A stretch of DNA of 64,000 nucleotides, from assembly GCA_038216465.1 (NCBI GenBank), contig JBBQQC010000017.1, forward strand, positions 1 through 64,000. The letters run 5' to 3'. The notes under the pieces are model-generated. The model was not told where the DNA came from and did no database searches. It saw only the letters and a program-made list of their open reading frames with translations. Shown here piece after piece: positions 43,881-52,458 of the stretch. The position numbers and the translations under genes were made by a program. Origin of the DNA: JACCZX01 sp038216465 (GTDB lineage Bacteria > Pseudomonadota > Gammaproteobacteria > Burkholderiales > Burkholderiaceae_F). Position 1 is the first letter of the stretch; every line of letters begins with the position of its first letter.

Positions 43881-44444
43881 ATGAGCATCAAGAGCGACCG
43901 CTGGATATGCCGCATGGCCGCGCAAGGCATGATCGAGCCGTTCGAAGCGGGACAAGTGCGTCACGTCAACGGCGAGCGCATCGTCAGCTACGGAACGTCG
44001 AGCTACGGCTACGACATCCGCTGCGCCGACGAATTCAAGATTTTCACCAACATCAACAGCACGATCGTCGATCCGAAATCGTTCGATCCGAATTCTTTCG
44101 TCGATCTGAAAAGCAACGTGTGCATCGTGCCGCCGAACTCGTTCGCGCTGGCGCGCACCGTCGAATACTTCCGCATTCCGCGTAACGTGCTGACGATCTG
44201 CCTCGGGAAATCAACTTACGCCCGCTGCGGAATCATCGTCAACGTAACGCCGCTCGAGCCCGAGTGGGAGGGGCACGTGACGCTCGAATTTTCGAACACG
44301 ACGCCGTTGCCGGCGAAGATTTACGCACACGAAGGGTGCGCGCAGGTTATCTTCATCGAGTCCGATGAAGTGTGCGAGACGTCGTACAAGGATCGCGGCG
44401 GCAAGTACCAGGGTCAGCGCGGCGTGACCCTCCCGAAAACGTAG
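43881..44444 (+). CDS. dcd: dCTP deaminase
   Basis: This 187-residue protein (188 in E. coli) carries SYGTSSYGYDIRCADEFKIF, FALARTVEYFRIPRNVLTIC and the catalytic segment VNVTPLEPEWEGHVTLEFSN. It forms dUTP from dCTP for thymidylate synthesis. The ATG at 43881 fits the family start M-S-I-K-S-D-R-W-I. A TAGAAT hexamer at 43846-43851 is a possible -10 box. corA starts 29 bp after the stop. Confidence 0.98.
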   Translation: MSIKSDRWICRMAAQGMIEPFEAGQVRHVNGERIVSYGTSSYGYDIRCADEFKIFTNINSTIVDPKSFDPNSFVDLKSNVCIVPPNSFALARTVEYFRIPRNVLTICLGKSTYARCGIIVNVTPLEPEWEGHVTLEFSNTTPLPAKIYAHEGCAQVIFIESDEVCETSYKDRGGKYQGQRGVTLPKT

Positions 44445-44473
44445 CGTGGTCCACGCGAGCGGAGCTCTTCGCA

Positions 44474-45442
44474 ATGCTGGTTAACTGTGTCGCCTACGAG
44501 AAAGGCCGCCGCCTGTGCGACCTGCAGCTGGCCGACGTGCGTGCGTGGCTCGACACCCACACCGGCTTTGTCTGGGTAGCGCTGCGCGATCCCGACGACG
44601 CCGAGCTCGCTCAGGCAAAGGAAGCCTTTCGGCTGCCCGGCGAGGCAATCGAGGAGGCGCGCCACGTCTTGCAGCGCCCGATCGTTGCCGAATACGACGA
44701 TGATCTGCTGTTCGCCATGTTGCAGCTGGTCGAGTACGTCGACGGTGCGCTGAGTCTGGGAGAACTTTATGTGTTCGTCGGCCCGCGCTTCGTGCTGTCG
44801 GTCCGTACCCATAGCGAGCGCAGTCTGCTCGGCGTTCGAGCTCGGCTCGAACACGAACCCGAGTTGCTCGAGCTGGGTCCCGGCATCGTGCTGTACGCCA
44901 TCCTTGAAGCGGTCGTGGATCGTTATTTTCCGGTGATTGACGCGCTGGAGTCCGAGTTCGAGAAGATCGAGCCGCTAATCTTCGAGCAGGGATCGCAGCG
45001 TCAAACGCTGCGGCGGGTTTATGCGCTGAAGCAGCGCGTGGCCGAAATGCGCCACGCGGTGGCTCCGCTTTACGATGCATCAAGCAAATTGCACGGCGGA
45101 CGTGTGCCGCGCGTCGTGGCCGGCATGACCGATTATTTTCGCGATGTGTACGAGTACATGCATCGCGCGCTGGCGGCGCTTGAAAGTCTGCGCGATTCGA
45201 TTGCCATCGCAATGACGGTCAATCTATCGATGGTGACGATCGAGCAAACGGAAATCTCGAAGCGCCTGGCGGCGTGGGCGGCGATTTTCGCAGCAGTAAC
45301 GGCACTGGCTGGCGTCTGGGGCATGAACTTCAAGTTCATGCCGGAGTTGGAACAGCCCTGGGGCTACCCCGCAGCGATTGCACTGATGGTTGCAACGGCG
45401 GGAATTCTGGCGTGGCGTTTTCGCAAGGCCGGCTGGTTGTAA
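44474..45442 (+). CDS. corA: CorA-type magnesium/cobalt transporter
   Basis: The 322-residue protein has a large cytoplasmic N-terminal domain and two C-terminal membrane helices. The hallmark selectivity motif G-M-N-F stands at the end of the first helix (A-G-V-W-G-M-N-F-K-F-M-P-E), and the protein ends with a short basic tail (WRFRKAGWL). CorA pentamers conduct Mg2+ and sometimes Co2+ or Ni2+. The ATG at 44474 is chosen; the open frame upstream lies in the 3' part of dcd. It is followed by the convergent FecR/DUF6600 gene. Confidence 0.94.
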   Translation: MLVNCVAYEKGRRLCDLQLADVRAWLDTHTGFVWVALRDPDDAELAQAKEAFRLPGEAIEEARHVLQRPIVAEYDDDLLFAMLQLVEYVDGALSLGELYVFVGPRFVLSVRTHSERSLLGVRARLEHEPELLELGPGIVLYAILEAVVDRYFPVIDALESEFEKIEPLIFEQGSQRQTLRRVYALKQRVAEMRHAVAPLYDASSKLHGGRVPRVVAGMTDYFRDVYEYMHRALAALESLRDSIAIAMTVNLSMVTIEQTEISKRLAAWAAIFAAVTALAGVWGMNFKFMPELEQPWGYPAAIALMVATAGILAWRFRKAGWL

Positions 45443-45494
45443 CAGCAGCGCTGCTTATTGGCGCAGCACCGCTGGTCTTACCACTTCAAGCTTG

Positions 45495-47360
45495 CTATTG
45501 CTGCACCATCGCCTTGGGTCGCGCTTCGCGCATGGCCTGCTCCTTTGAACGCGACACCTCCGCGCGTGGGACTTCTACATGCGGCGCTGGCTGGGCAGCG
45601 GCAACCGGTGGGGCGGCGCGCGGCGCAGCTGGCGGTGCCGAATAGACCATCGGCGCCTTGGGCTGCCGGATTGTCGGAGGTGCGCCCGGCGGGTAGCGCG
45701 CTGGTTCCGTGGCCGTGCCGCGTGCGTTCTGCTCGGCTTGCGGCAGCAGCTCCTGCGGCACTCGCGCGCGCGGCTGCGGTCGCGCGATATCAGACGTGCT
45801 TCTCTGCGGTGCCGGCGCCGTTTGTATCTGGGTTGGGGGGCCTCCACGATTAAATTTCGGCGGCGGCGACAGCGGCGCGGGATCGTTGCCCGGCAGCGGC
45901 GGCGGCGCTATGACGCCGCGATGCGGAATCGGCTCGGCCGCCACCGGCGGCATCACGCGTGTCGGCGCCTGTCCTGCGCCCTTCGGTGCAGGTGCCATCG
46001 ACGGTGCCGGCGTCGCACGGCCCGCGACTGCGGGAGCTGGCGTCGATGCCTGCGGCGACGGCTGCACCTGATTCGGTCTGCGAACCATGTTGTCCTCTGC
46101 CAGCTTGCGCAACGGCGCAATGTTTTTCGGCGGGGGCGCCATCGGCTGCAAGCCGGCCAAGTTCGATTGAACCGGAAGCGCAACCTTCATCACCGGATCG
46201 CGGAAGCGAGGTCCGGGCACCATCGTCGCGCCTTCGTTATTCCGATAGGGCGGCGCGCCGCGCGGCGGGTTATTGATGACCGTCTGATTGATGATCGTCA
46301 CATAGGTGTTGCTGTGCGGATAGTGTGGTTGATAGCGATGCCACGGCGCTAGCGGATACCAGCCGACGACGGGTCCACCAAAACCGACCGACAAGCTGAC
46401 GTTGCTGCCGCCGACAAAGCCCACCAGGGCAGGCGCCCATACCGGGCGTGAGTACAACTCGCCCGGCCACCAGCACCAGCGATTACCGATCGTGACCCAA
46501 CGACCGTAGTGGAACGGTGCATAACCCCATGGCGCCTGGTCGACCCAGGTCCAGCCCCACGGCCTCACCCAACGCCACTGTCCGTAGCGATAGGGAGCCC
46601 AACCCACGGGGACGGCGCGCGGCACCCAAACGTTGCCGTACGACGCGTCAGAAATCCACTCGCCGTGCTGGTCGAGTTCTTCGTAGCCCGTCATGTACGG
46701 CGAGACGTAGCGCGCCGAGCCGACGTCTCGGTAGCGCTCTTCGCGAGCGAGAGCCCATTGATCGAATGATGTCGTGGCTGCCTGCTCGTAATTGATGCTC
46801 GACAATCCGGGGCCCAGGATTAGAGCCTGACCGCTGCCCACTGGGATGGAATTGGCCGCTGTCAGCACGCTGCCGTGACCGCTGAACACGGTTACGCGTG
46901 CCCGGCCGCCATTGCCGGCGGCGTCGATTCGATAACGGCCCGGTGCGGCAAGGTCGATGCGAATGCCATCGACGGTCACAGAAGAATTTTCGCCCTGCTG
47001 CGGGCGCGCGAGCGCAACGTTCAGCGAACCGTTCTCAAGGTTGAACACCGCGCTGCCGTAATCGAGTTGACTGAAGCCGCCGCGGCTGCCGGCCGACAGC
47101 CGATACGTGTGCGGGCCGACCCGGAACTCGGCGCGGCCGTTTGCACCGGTATACAGGCCGCTACCGACCGTGACCACATCATTGATCTGAGCCAGATCCC
47201 AGGCGCCGTCCGCATCTTCTTCGGTGCGCCAGACTTGCACGTCACCTTCTGCAAGCGAAACACGGCCGGCGATCAACGGTGGGCTGTCGTTCGACTGCGC
47301 GTGTGCGGTTGCAGATCCCGCGAACAGCAGTACCGCGAGCAGTTTCAGAAAGCGTTGCAT
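45495..47360 (-). CDS. FecR-domain / DUF6600 exported protein with proline-rich tail
   Basis: The 621-residue protein has a signal peptide (cleavage near A-H-A-Q-S, residue 22). Residues about 30-185 form a FecR-like beta domain (GRVSLAEGDVQVWR; GVTVGSGLYTGANGR-like region; RVTVFSGHGSVL). Residues about 200-340 form the Trp/Tyr-rich DUF6600 block (SPYMTGYEELDQHGEWI, YGQWRWVRPWGWTWVDQ, PFHYGRWV). The last ~230 residues are Pro/Ala-rich and low-complexity. No TM helix is seen beyond the signal, so it is periplasmic or surface-associated. The function is unknown. Five GTAAC boxes lie in its upstream region. Confidence 0.85.
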   Translation of the reverse strand: MQRFLKLLAVLLFAGSATAHAQSNDSPPLIAGRVSLAEGDVQVWRTEEDADGAWDLAQINDVVTVGSGLYTGANGRAEFRVGPHTYRLSAGSRGGFSQLDYGSAVFNLENGSLNVALARPQQGENSSVTVDGIRIDLAAPGRYRIDAAGNGGRARVTVFSGHGSVLTAANSIPVGSGQALILGPGLSSINYEQAATTSFDQWALAREERYRDVGSARYVSPYMTGYEELDQHGEWISDASYGNVWVPRAVPVGWAPYRYGQWRWVRPWGWTWVDQAPWGYAPFHYGRWVTIGNRWCWWPGELYSRPVWAPALVGFVGGSNVSLSVGFGGPVVGWYPLAPWHRYQPHYPHSNTYVTIINQTVINNPPRGAPPYRNNEGATMVPGPRFRDPVMKVALPVQSNLAGLQPMAPPPKNIAPLRKLAEDNMVRRPNQVQPSPQASTPAPAVAGRATPAPSMAPAPKGAGQAPTRVMPPVAAEPIPHRGVIAPPPLPGNDPAPLSPPPKFNRGGPPTQIQTAPAPQRSTSDIARPQPRARVPQELLPQAEQNARGTATEPARYPPGAPPTIRQPKAPMVYSAPPAAPRAAPPVAAAQPAPHVEVPRAEVSRSKEQAMREARPKAMVQQ

Positions 47361-47375
47361 AGGGTCTCCGGCGAT

Positions 47376-47465
47376 GTAACCGTGTGAGTAACCTAACGTC
47401 CAATGGTTCTCACTGTTGACGCACCGTAACTCCGTGGCGCTCGGCACGCTGTAACACCCTGTAAC
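47376..47465. promoter_or_regulatory. Cluster of five GTAAC boxes (OmpR-family-like direct repeats)
   Basis: GTAAC occurs at 47376-47380, 47388-47392, 47426-47430, 47451-47455 and 47461-47465. The last two lie exactly 10 bp apart within CTGTAACACCCTGTAACAGG, on the same face of the helix, which is the layout of CpxR/OmpR/PhoB-type response-regulator sites. The cluster sits between the divergent DUF6600 gene and the basic-amino-acid decarboxylase gene, so it could control either or both. Confidence 0.5.
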
Positions 47466-47561
47466 AGGGGCAGATACAGTGCCCGAAACTGGCCTGCTTG
47501 CCGTCGAATAAGCGCTGCGCGGATAATCGCGGTCCCCGCCCGCAGCCGTCGTTTCCCGCCC

Positions 47562-49853
47562 ATGCGATTTCGCTTCCCGATCGTCATCATCGACGAGGAT
47601 TTCCGTTCCGAGAATGCCAGTGGTCTCGGCATACGCTCGCTGGCCAAGGCGATTGAGGCCGAAGGCGTCGAAGTGCTCGGCGTCACGACTTTCACCGACG
47701 TGTCGAGCTTCGCGCAGCAGCAAAGCCACGCCTCCGCGTTCGTGCTATCGGTCGACGACGAGGAGCTTGCCGAGGGCCACGTCAACGAAGAAACGATTGC
47801 GAAGCTGGCCGCGTTCGTGCGCGAAATCCGGCGCCGCAATGCCGATATCCCGATCTTTCTGTACGGCGAGACGCGTACCACGCATCACATGCCGAATGAT
47901 CTGCTGCGCGAACTGCACGGCTTCATTCACATGTTCGAAGACACGCCCGAATTCGTCGCGCGCTACATCATCCGCGAAGCGCGCGTCTACCTCGACGCTC
48001 TGGCGCCACCCTTTTTCCGCGCGCTGACGCACTACGCGCAGGATGGTTCGTACTCGTGGCATTGCCCCGGCCATTCGGGCGGCGTCGCATTTCTGAAAAG
48101 CCCGGTCGGCCGCATGTTCCATCAGTTTTTCGGTGAGAACATGCTGCGCGCCGATGTCTGCAACTCGGTCGACGAGCTGGGGCAGCTGCTCGACCATACC
48201 GGGCCGGTCGCCGCGAGCGAACGCAACGCGGCGCGGATTTTCGGAGCCGACCATCTGTTCTTCGTCACCAACGGCACGTCGACGTCGAACAAGATCGTCT
48301 GGCACTACGTGGTCGCGCCGAACGATGTCGTGGTGGTCGATCGCAACTGCCACAAGTCGGTGCTGCACGCGATCACGATGACAGGTGCGATCCCGTTGTT
48401 CCTGACGCCGACGCGCAACCACTTCGGGATCATCGGCCCGATCCCGCTCGAAGAATTCAAATGGAAAGCGATCGCGAAGAAAATCGCGCGCCATCCGCTG
48501 CTGAAGAACCGCAAGAGCGAGAACGGAAGGGCGAAGCCGCGCGTGCTTACGCTGACGCAAAGCACGTACGACGGCATTTTGTACAACGTCGAAACGATCA
48601 ACGAGCAGCTGGACGGCAAGATCGATACGTTGCACTTCGACGAGGCCTGGCTGCCGCACGCCGCATTTCACGACTTCTATCGTGACATGCACGCGATCGG
48701 CGGCGTCAACGCGTCAGGTGTCGAACCGCCGCGCCGCCGCAACAAAGAGTCGATGATTTTTTCGACGCAGTCGACGCACAAGATGCTGGCCGGCCTGTCG
48801 CAGGCGTCGCAGATACTGATTCGCAATTCGGAAAATGAACACCTCGACCGATATATGTTCAACGAGGCGTTTCTGATGCATACGTCGACGTCGCCCCAGT
48901 ACGCAATCATCGCGTCTTGCGACGTCGCCGCGGCGATGATGGAGCCCCCTGGCGGCACCGCGCTGGTCGAGGAATCGATCACTGAGGCAATGGACTTCCG
49001 GCGCGCGATGCGCAAGGTCGACCACGAGTACGGACACTCGTGGTGGTTCAAGGTTTGGGGTCCCGACAAACTGCCGGCTGAAGGTATCGGTACGCGCGAA
49101 GACTGGATTTTGAAATCCGGCGCTGACTGGCATGGCTTCGGCAATCTTGCGCCGGACTTCAACATGCTCGACCCGATCAAGGCCACCGTCATAACCCCCG
49201 GCTTGAATCTCGACGGCTCATTCGTCGACCCCGGCATTCCGGCGGCAATCGTCACCAAGTACCTTGCCGAGCACGGCATCATCGTCGAGAAGACCGGGCT
49301 GTACTCGTTTTTCATCATGTTCACCATCGGCATCACCAAAGGGCGATGGAACACGATGGTCACCGAACTGCAGCAATTCAAAGACGACTACGACAAGAAT
49401 CAGCCGCTATGGCGCGTGATGCCCGAGTTCCTGAAAGTATTTCCTCAGTACGACAAGATGGGCCTGCGGCAGTTGTGCGACGCTGTGCACGATGTCTACC
49501 GCAGCAGCGATATTGCGCGCCTAACCACCGAGATGTATTTGTCGGAAATGGAGCCGGTGATGAAGCCGACCGACGCCTATGCGCAGATGGCGCACAGCGC
49601 GATCGATCGCGTGCCGATCGACGACCTCGAGGGCCGGGTGACCGCGGTGCTGCTGACGCCGTACCCGCCTGGAATTCCGCTGCTGATTCCGGGCGAGCGC
49701 ATCAACGCCACGATCGTCCGCTACCTGCAATTCGCGCGTGATTTGAACGCGCGCTATCCGGGGTTCGGAACCGACATTCATGGACTGGCGAGGAACGAAG
49801 CGGGGGACTACTTTCTGGACTGCGTCGGACCCAACGTACATGCAACGACTTAG
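47562..49853 (+). CDS. Inducible arginine/lysine/ornithine decarboxylase (fold type I, AdiA/CadA-like)
   Basis: The 763-residue PLP enzyme has an N-terminal receiver-like wing domain (1-130), the core PLP domain and a C-terminal domain, as in AdiA, CadA and SpeF. The cofactor lysine is in STQSTHKMLAGLSQASQI. The following D-R-Y-M-F-N-E-A-F-L-M-H-T-S-T-S-P-Q-Y resembles the arginine decarboxylase AdiA more than the lysine enzymes, but I cannot fix the substrate. The enzyme consumes a proton, making a polyamine or diamine, often for acid resistance. No antiporter gene (adiC/cadB) is adjacent. Confidence 0.9.
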   Translation: MRFRFPIVIIDEDFRSENASGLGIRSLAKAIEAEGVEVLGVTTFTDVSSFAQQQSHASAFVLSVDDEELAEGHVNEETIAKLAAFVREIRRRNADIPIFLYGETRTTHHMPNDLLRELHGFIHMFEDTPEFVARYIIREARVYLDALAPPFFRALTHYAQDGSYSWHCPGHSGGVAFLKSPVGRMFHQFFGENMLRADVCNSVDELGQLLDHTGPVAASERNAARIFGADHLFFVTNGTSTSNKIVWHYVVAPNDVVVVDRNCHKSVLHAITMTGAIPLFLTPTRNHFGIIGPIPLEEFKWKAIAKKIARHPLLKNRKSENGRAKPRVLTLTQSTYDGILYNVETINEQLDGKIDTLHFDEAWLPHAAFHDFYRDMHAIGGVNASGVEPPRRRNKESMIFSTQSTHKMLAGLSQASQILIRNSENEHLDRYMFNEAFLMHTSTSPQYAIIASCDVAAAMMEPPGGTALVEESITEAMDFRRAMRKVDHEYGHSWWFKVWGPDKLPAEGIGTREDWILKSGADWHGFGNLAPDFNMLDPIKATVITPGLNLDGSFVDPGIPAAIVTKYLAEHGIIVEKTGLYSFFIMFTIGITKGRWNTMVTELQQFKDDYDKNQPLWRVMPEFLKVFPQYDKMGLRQLCDAVHDVYRSSDIARLTTEMYLSEMEPVMKPTDAYAQMAHSAIDRVPIDDLEGRVTAVLLTPYPPGIPLLIPGERINATIVRYLQFARDLNARYPGFGTDIHGLARNEAGDYFLDCVGPNVHATT

Positions 49854-49974
49854 ATCGATGCTGCCGGCAACCGCTTCCGCCTTTAAGCGGCGGCGGCGAC
49901 AAACCGAAGTGCAGAATTTTCGGTAGCGCTACGCCTATGGCGGGGCTATCGTGCCGTGTACGGAAGCGTTGTCC

Positions 49975-50550
49975 ATGGAAGAGAAGCAGCTGCTCGACGG
50001 TGCCCACGTCGCGCGTGCGATTCGCGCCGCCGACGGCGGTGATGCACGCGCAGCGGAGCAGTTGTTCGCCGTGCTGTACGAAGAGCTGCATCGCATGGCC
50101 AAACGCCAGCTCAATCGCAACGCCTTCGGGTCGACCCTCGGCGCCACGACGCTGCTACATGAAGCCTACCTTGACATCGCCGGGCGCGACCCCGGTTTTC
50201 CTGACCGAGCCCGCTTCTTTGCCTACACCGCGCGCGCCATGCGCGGCTTGATCATTGACCATGTTCGCGAGCGGCGCGCGCTCAAGCGCGGCGGCGAATT
50301 CCATCTGACTGCGCTGAATACGCAGATCGAGGACGCGGTGCCGCAGCTGAGCGAAATGACGCAACTCGACGATGCGCTGAATGAGCTTGCCCGCGTCGAT
50401 GCGCCGCTAGCGGAGCTTGTGGATCTGAAATTCTTCTGTGGGTTCTCGTTTAACGACATCAGCGTTCTGCGCGGCGTGTCGGAGCGCACCGTTCAGCGCG
50501 ACTGGAGCAAAGCGCGTTTGTATCTGCGGCTTACGTTGCGCGACGACTGA
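49975..50550 (+). CDS. ECF-like RNA polymerase sigma factor, TIGR02999 type
   Basis: The protein is about 191 residues long. Region 2 shows LFAVLYEELHRMAKRQLNRN, GATTLLHEAYLDIAG and FFAYTARAMRGLIIDHVRER. Region 4 has a helix-turn-helix in F-N-D-I-S-V-L-R-G-V-S-E-R-T-V-Q-R-D-W. The family (TIGR02999) usually sits beside a PknB-type kinase with a TPR-like C-terminal part, and one begins here 1.9 kb downstream. No anti-sigma gene is adjacent, which is typical for kinase-linked ECF groups. ATG 49975 has GGAAG 8 bases upstream; GTG 49951 is an alternative start. Confidence 0.9.
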   Translation: MEEKQLLDGAHVARAIRAADGGDARAAEQLFAVLYEELHRMAKRQLNRNAFGSTLGATTLLHEAYLDIAGRDPGFPDRARFFAYTARAMRGLIIDHVRERRALKRGGEFHLTALNTQIEDAVPQLSEMTQLDDALNELARVDAPLAELVDLKFFCGFSFNDISVLRGVSERTVQRDWSKARLYLRLTLRDD

Positions 50551-50599
50551 AGCGACGGTGTGCGTGTTTCATGATGGGGTACCCCAGGAGGTATCGACG

Positions 50600-51568
50600 A
50601 TGCGTTACCTGACGCGGCTGATACTCAGCATGTGGCTGACTTTTTCCTGCATCGCGTTGCACGCGCAGGAATATCCGGCGAAGCCGGTGCGCATCATCGT
50701 GCCCTTTGCACCCGGCGGCCCGGCTGACATTTACGCGCGCTTCGTCGGACAGCGTCTGCAGGACGCGCTCGGGCAGTCATTCATCATTGATGATCGGCCG
50801 GGCGCCGGTTCGATCATCGGTACCGATGCAGCCGCTAAGAGCGCAGCCGACGGCTACACCCTGCTGATGATGTCGAACACACACACGGTGAACGAATCGC
50901 TGATCCCGAACAAGCCGTATCAGTTGCTGCGCGATTTTGTGCCGGTGGCGCCGATCAATTCTTCGGACCTGGTTCTGGTCGTCCACCCTGCCGTGCCGGC
51001 TAACAATCTGGCTGAACTGCTTCAGATGGCAAAGTCGAAACCGAAAGCGCTGAACTATGCGTCGTCAGGCAACGGCACCCCGTATCACATGGCGGGCGAA
51101 TTGTTCAAGGCGATGGCGGGCGTCGATATCGTCCACATCCCGTACAAGGGAAGTTCCGGGGCCCGCACCGACGTGCTGGGCGGGCAGGTGCAGATGATGT
51201 TCGATGCTGTGCCTACGATGACTGATCACATTCGTAGCGGCAAGGTCAAAGCGTTCGGGACTACGGGCGAGAAGCGCTCCGAGGTATTGGCCAACGTTCC
51301 GACTATCGCGGAAGCCGGCGTACCGGGCTACGAGGCAGTGATCTGGCTGGGCGTGATGGCGCCTCGCAATACACCGCGCGAAATAGTCAATCGTCTGAAC
51401 GCGGAGATCTCGAAGATCACCAGCCGGCCTGAGGTCCGCGAAGCCTGGGCGAAGCAGGGCGCGTCGGCCATGACGATGACGCCGGATGAATTTGCCCGCT
51501 TTATGACCAGCGACATCGCGAAGTGGGAGCGGATCGTCAAGATTTCGGGAGCCAAAGCCGATCAATAG
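50600..51568 (+). CDS. Bug/TctC family solute-binding protein
   Basis: This 322-residue periplasmic protein has a signal peptide (cleavage near L-H-A-Q-E, residue 23), then YPAKPVRIIVPFAPGGPADI and DGYTLLMMSNTHTVNESLIP, the Bug-family ligand loops. It is a second orphan Bug, not closely similar to the one at 41.7-42.7 kb. CAGGAGG precedes the ATG at 50600. It lies between the ECF sigma gene (49 bp upstream) and the signal-less ModA-like gene (8 bp downstream), so the three may be one transcript. Confidence 0.93.
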   Translation: MRYLTRLILSMWLTFSCIALHAQEYPAKPVRIIVPFAPGGPADIYARFVGQRLQDALGQSFIIDDRPGAGSIIGTDAAAKSAADGYTLLMMSNTHTVNESLIPNKPYQLLRDFVPVAPINSSDLVLVVHPAVPANNLAELLQMAKSKPKALNYASSGNGTPYHMAGELFKAMAGVDIVHIPYKGSSGARTDVLGGQVQMMFDAVPTMTDHIRSGKVKAFGTTGEKRSEVLANVPTIAEAGVPGYEAVIWLGVMAPRNTPREIVNRLNAEISKITSRPEVREAWAKQGASAMTMTPDEFARFMTSDIAKWERIVKISGAKADQ

Positions 51569-51576
51569 CTGCGCAC

Positions 51577-52278
51577 ATGCGTGAGAACCTGCATGTACTG
51601 AGCGCGGGCGCAGCGAAGGGCCTAGTGCTCGCACTGGCGCCGGCGTTTCTTGCCGCCACCGGCGTGTCCCTTTGCACGACGTTCAACGCGGTCGGCGCGA
51701 TTCGCGACATGCTCCTTTCGGGCGAGCGGTGCGACGCATTGATCCTGACCAAAGCGATGATTGACGAATTGGCGGCCAGCGGGCAGGTTGTGTCAGCTAC
51801 TTGTGCGGTGCTGGGTCGCGTACGCACCGGGATCGGGGTTCGTGCCGGAGACAGACTGCCGCAGATTGCGGACCGGGCAGCGTTGCAACGAAGCCTGCGC
51901 GCCGCCACCGATATCTACTTGCCGGATCCGCAGCGCGCCACCGCCGGCATCCACTTTGGGCGAGTGCTCGCGCAGCTTGGCATCGATAAGGAAGTTACGC
52001 CGAGGTTGCGGGCTTATCCAAATGGCGCGGCGGCGATGCAGGCGCTGGCACATAGCAGCGGATCAACGCCGATCGGTTGCACGCAGATTACCGAGATCAA
52101 ATACACCGAAGGTGTCACATTAGTTGGCCCGCTGCCGGGCGAATTCGAACTCGGAACGATCTATTCAATCGCGGTTTGGGCTGACGCACAGCAGCCGGAG
52201 ATAGCGCAGCGCTTCGCTCGCTTGCTTTGCGGATCGGAAGCGGAGAGCGTTCGCGCCGAAGCGGGCTTCGAAACTTGA
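51577..52278 (+). CDS. ModA-like (molybdate-type) substrate-binding fold protein without signal peptide
   Basis: The 233-residue protein starts R-E-N-L-H-V-L-S-A-G-A-A-K-G, the typical start of a mature ModA-type binding protein, and continues with GERCDALILTKAMIDELAAS and DPQRATAGIHFGRVLAQLGI. No signal peptide is encoded at this ATG or in the short upstream extension. No modB or modC gene is near. Similar signal-less proteins are annotated in Burkholderiales as extracellular solute-binding or ModA-like; the ligand is unknown. It follows the Bug gene by 8 bp. Confidence 0.8.
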   Translation: MRENLHVLSAGAAKGLVLALAPAFLAATGVSLCTTFNAVGAIRDMLLSGERCDALILTKAMIDELAASGQVVSATCAVLGRVRTGIGVRAGDRLPQIADRAALQRSLRAATDIYLPDPQRATAGIHFGRVLAQLGIDKEVTPRLRAYPNGAAAMQALAHSSGSTPIGCTQITEIKYTEGVTLVGPLPGEFELGTIYSIAVWADAQQPEIAQRFARLLCGSEAESVRAEAGFET

Positions 52279-52458
52279 AAATAGCTATACCGGCTTTGCT
52301 GCGGCATGAGCACCGGTATTCACGCGTTCATTTGTCGTCTTTCCCGGATCTTTTGCGATTCTGAGGTTAGGCCGGTTCCTTCGCCGCGCGCACAATTGCC
52401 GTGCCGCGTGGCGAAGTGCGTTTGCATTCCGACACCCTAGACAGCAGGAGGCGATTCG

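Noticed and set aside
45579..46352. A 257-codon open frame antisense to the DUF6600 gene
   Set aside because: It arises from the low-complexity proline/alanine codons read backwards and is almost pure Arg/Cys/Gly.
49876..49900. CCGCTT...AAGCGG hairpin after the decarboxylase gene as a terminator
   Set aside because: The stem is short and is followed by CGGCGGCG with no T-run.
52279..52458. TACCGG...CCGGTA inverted repeat before the kinase gene as an operator or terminator
   Set aside because: The arms are only 6 bp and 19 bases apart, with no U-run and no second copy, so it could be chance in this GC-rich DNA. I see nothing else in this gap apart from the kinase ribosome site.
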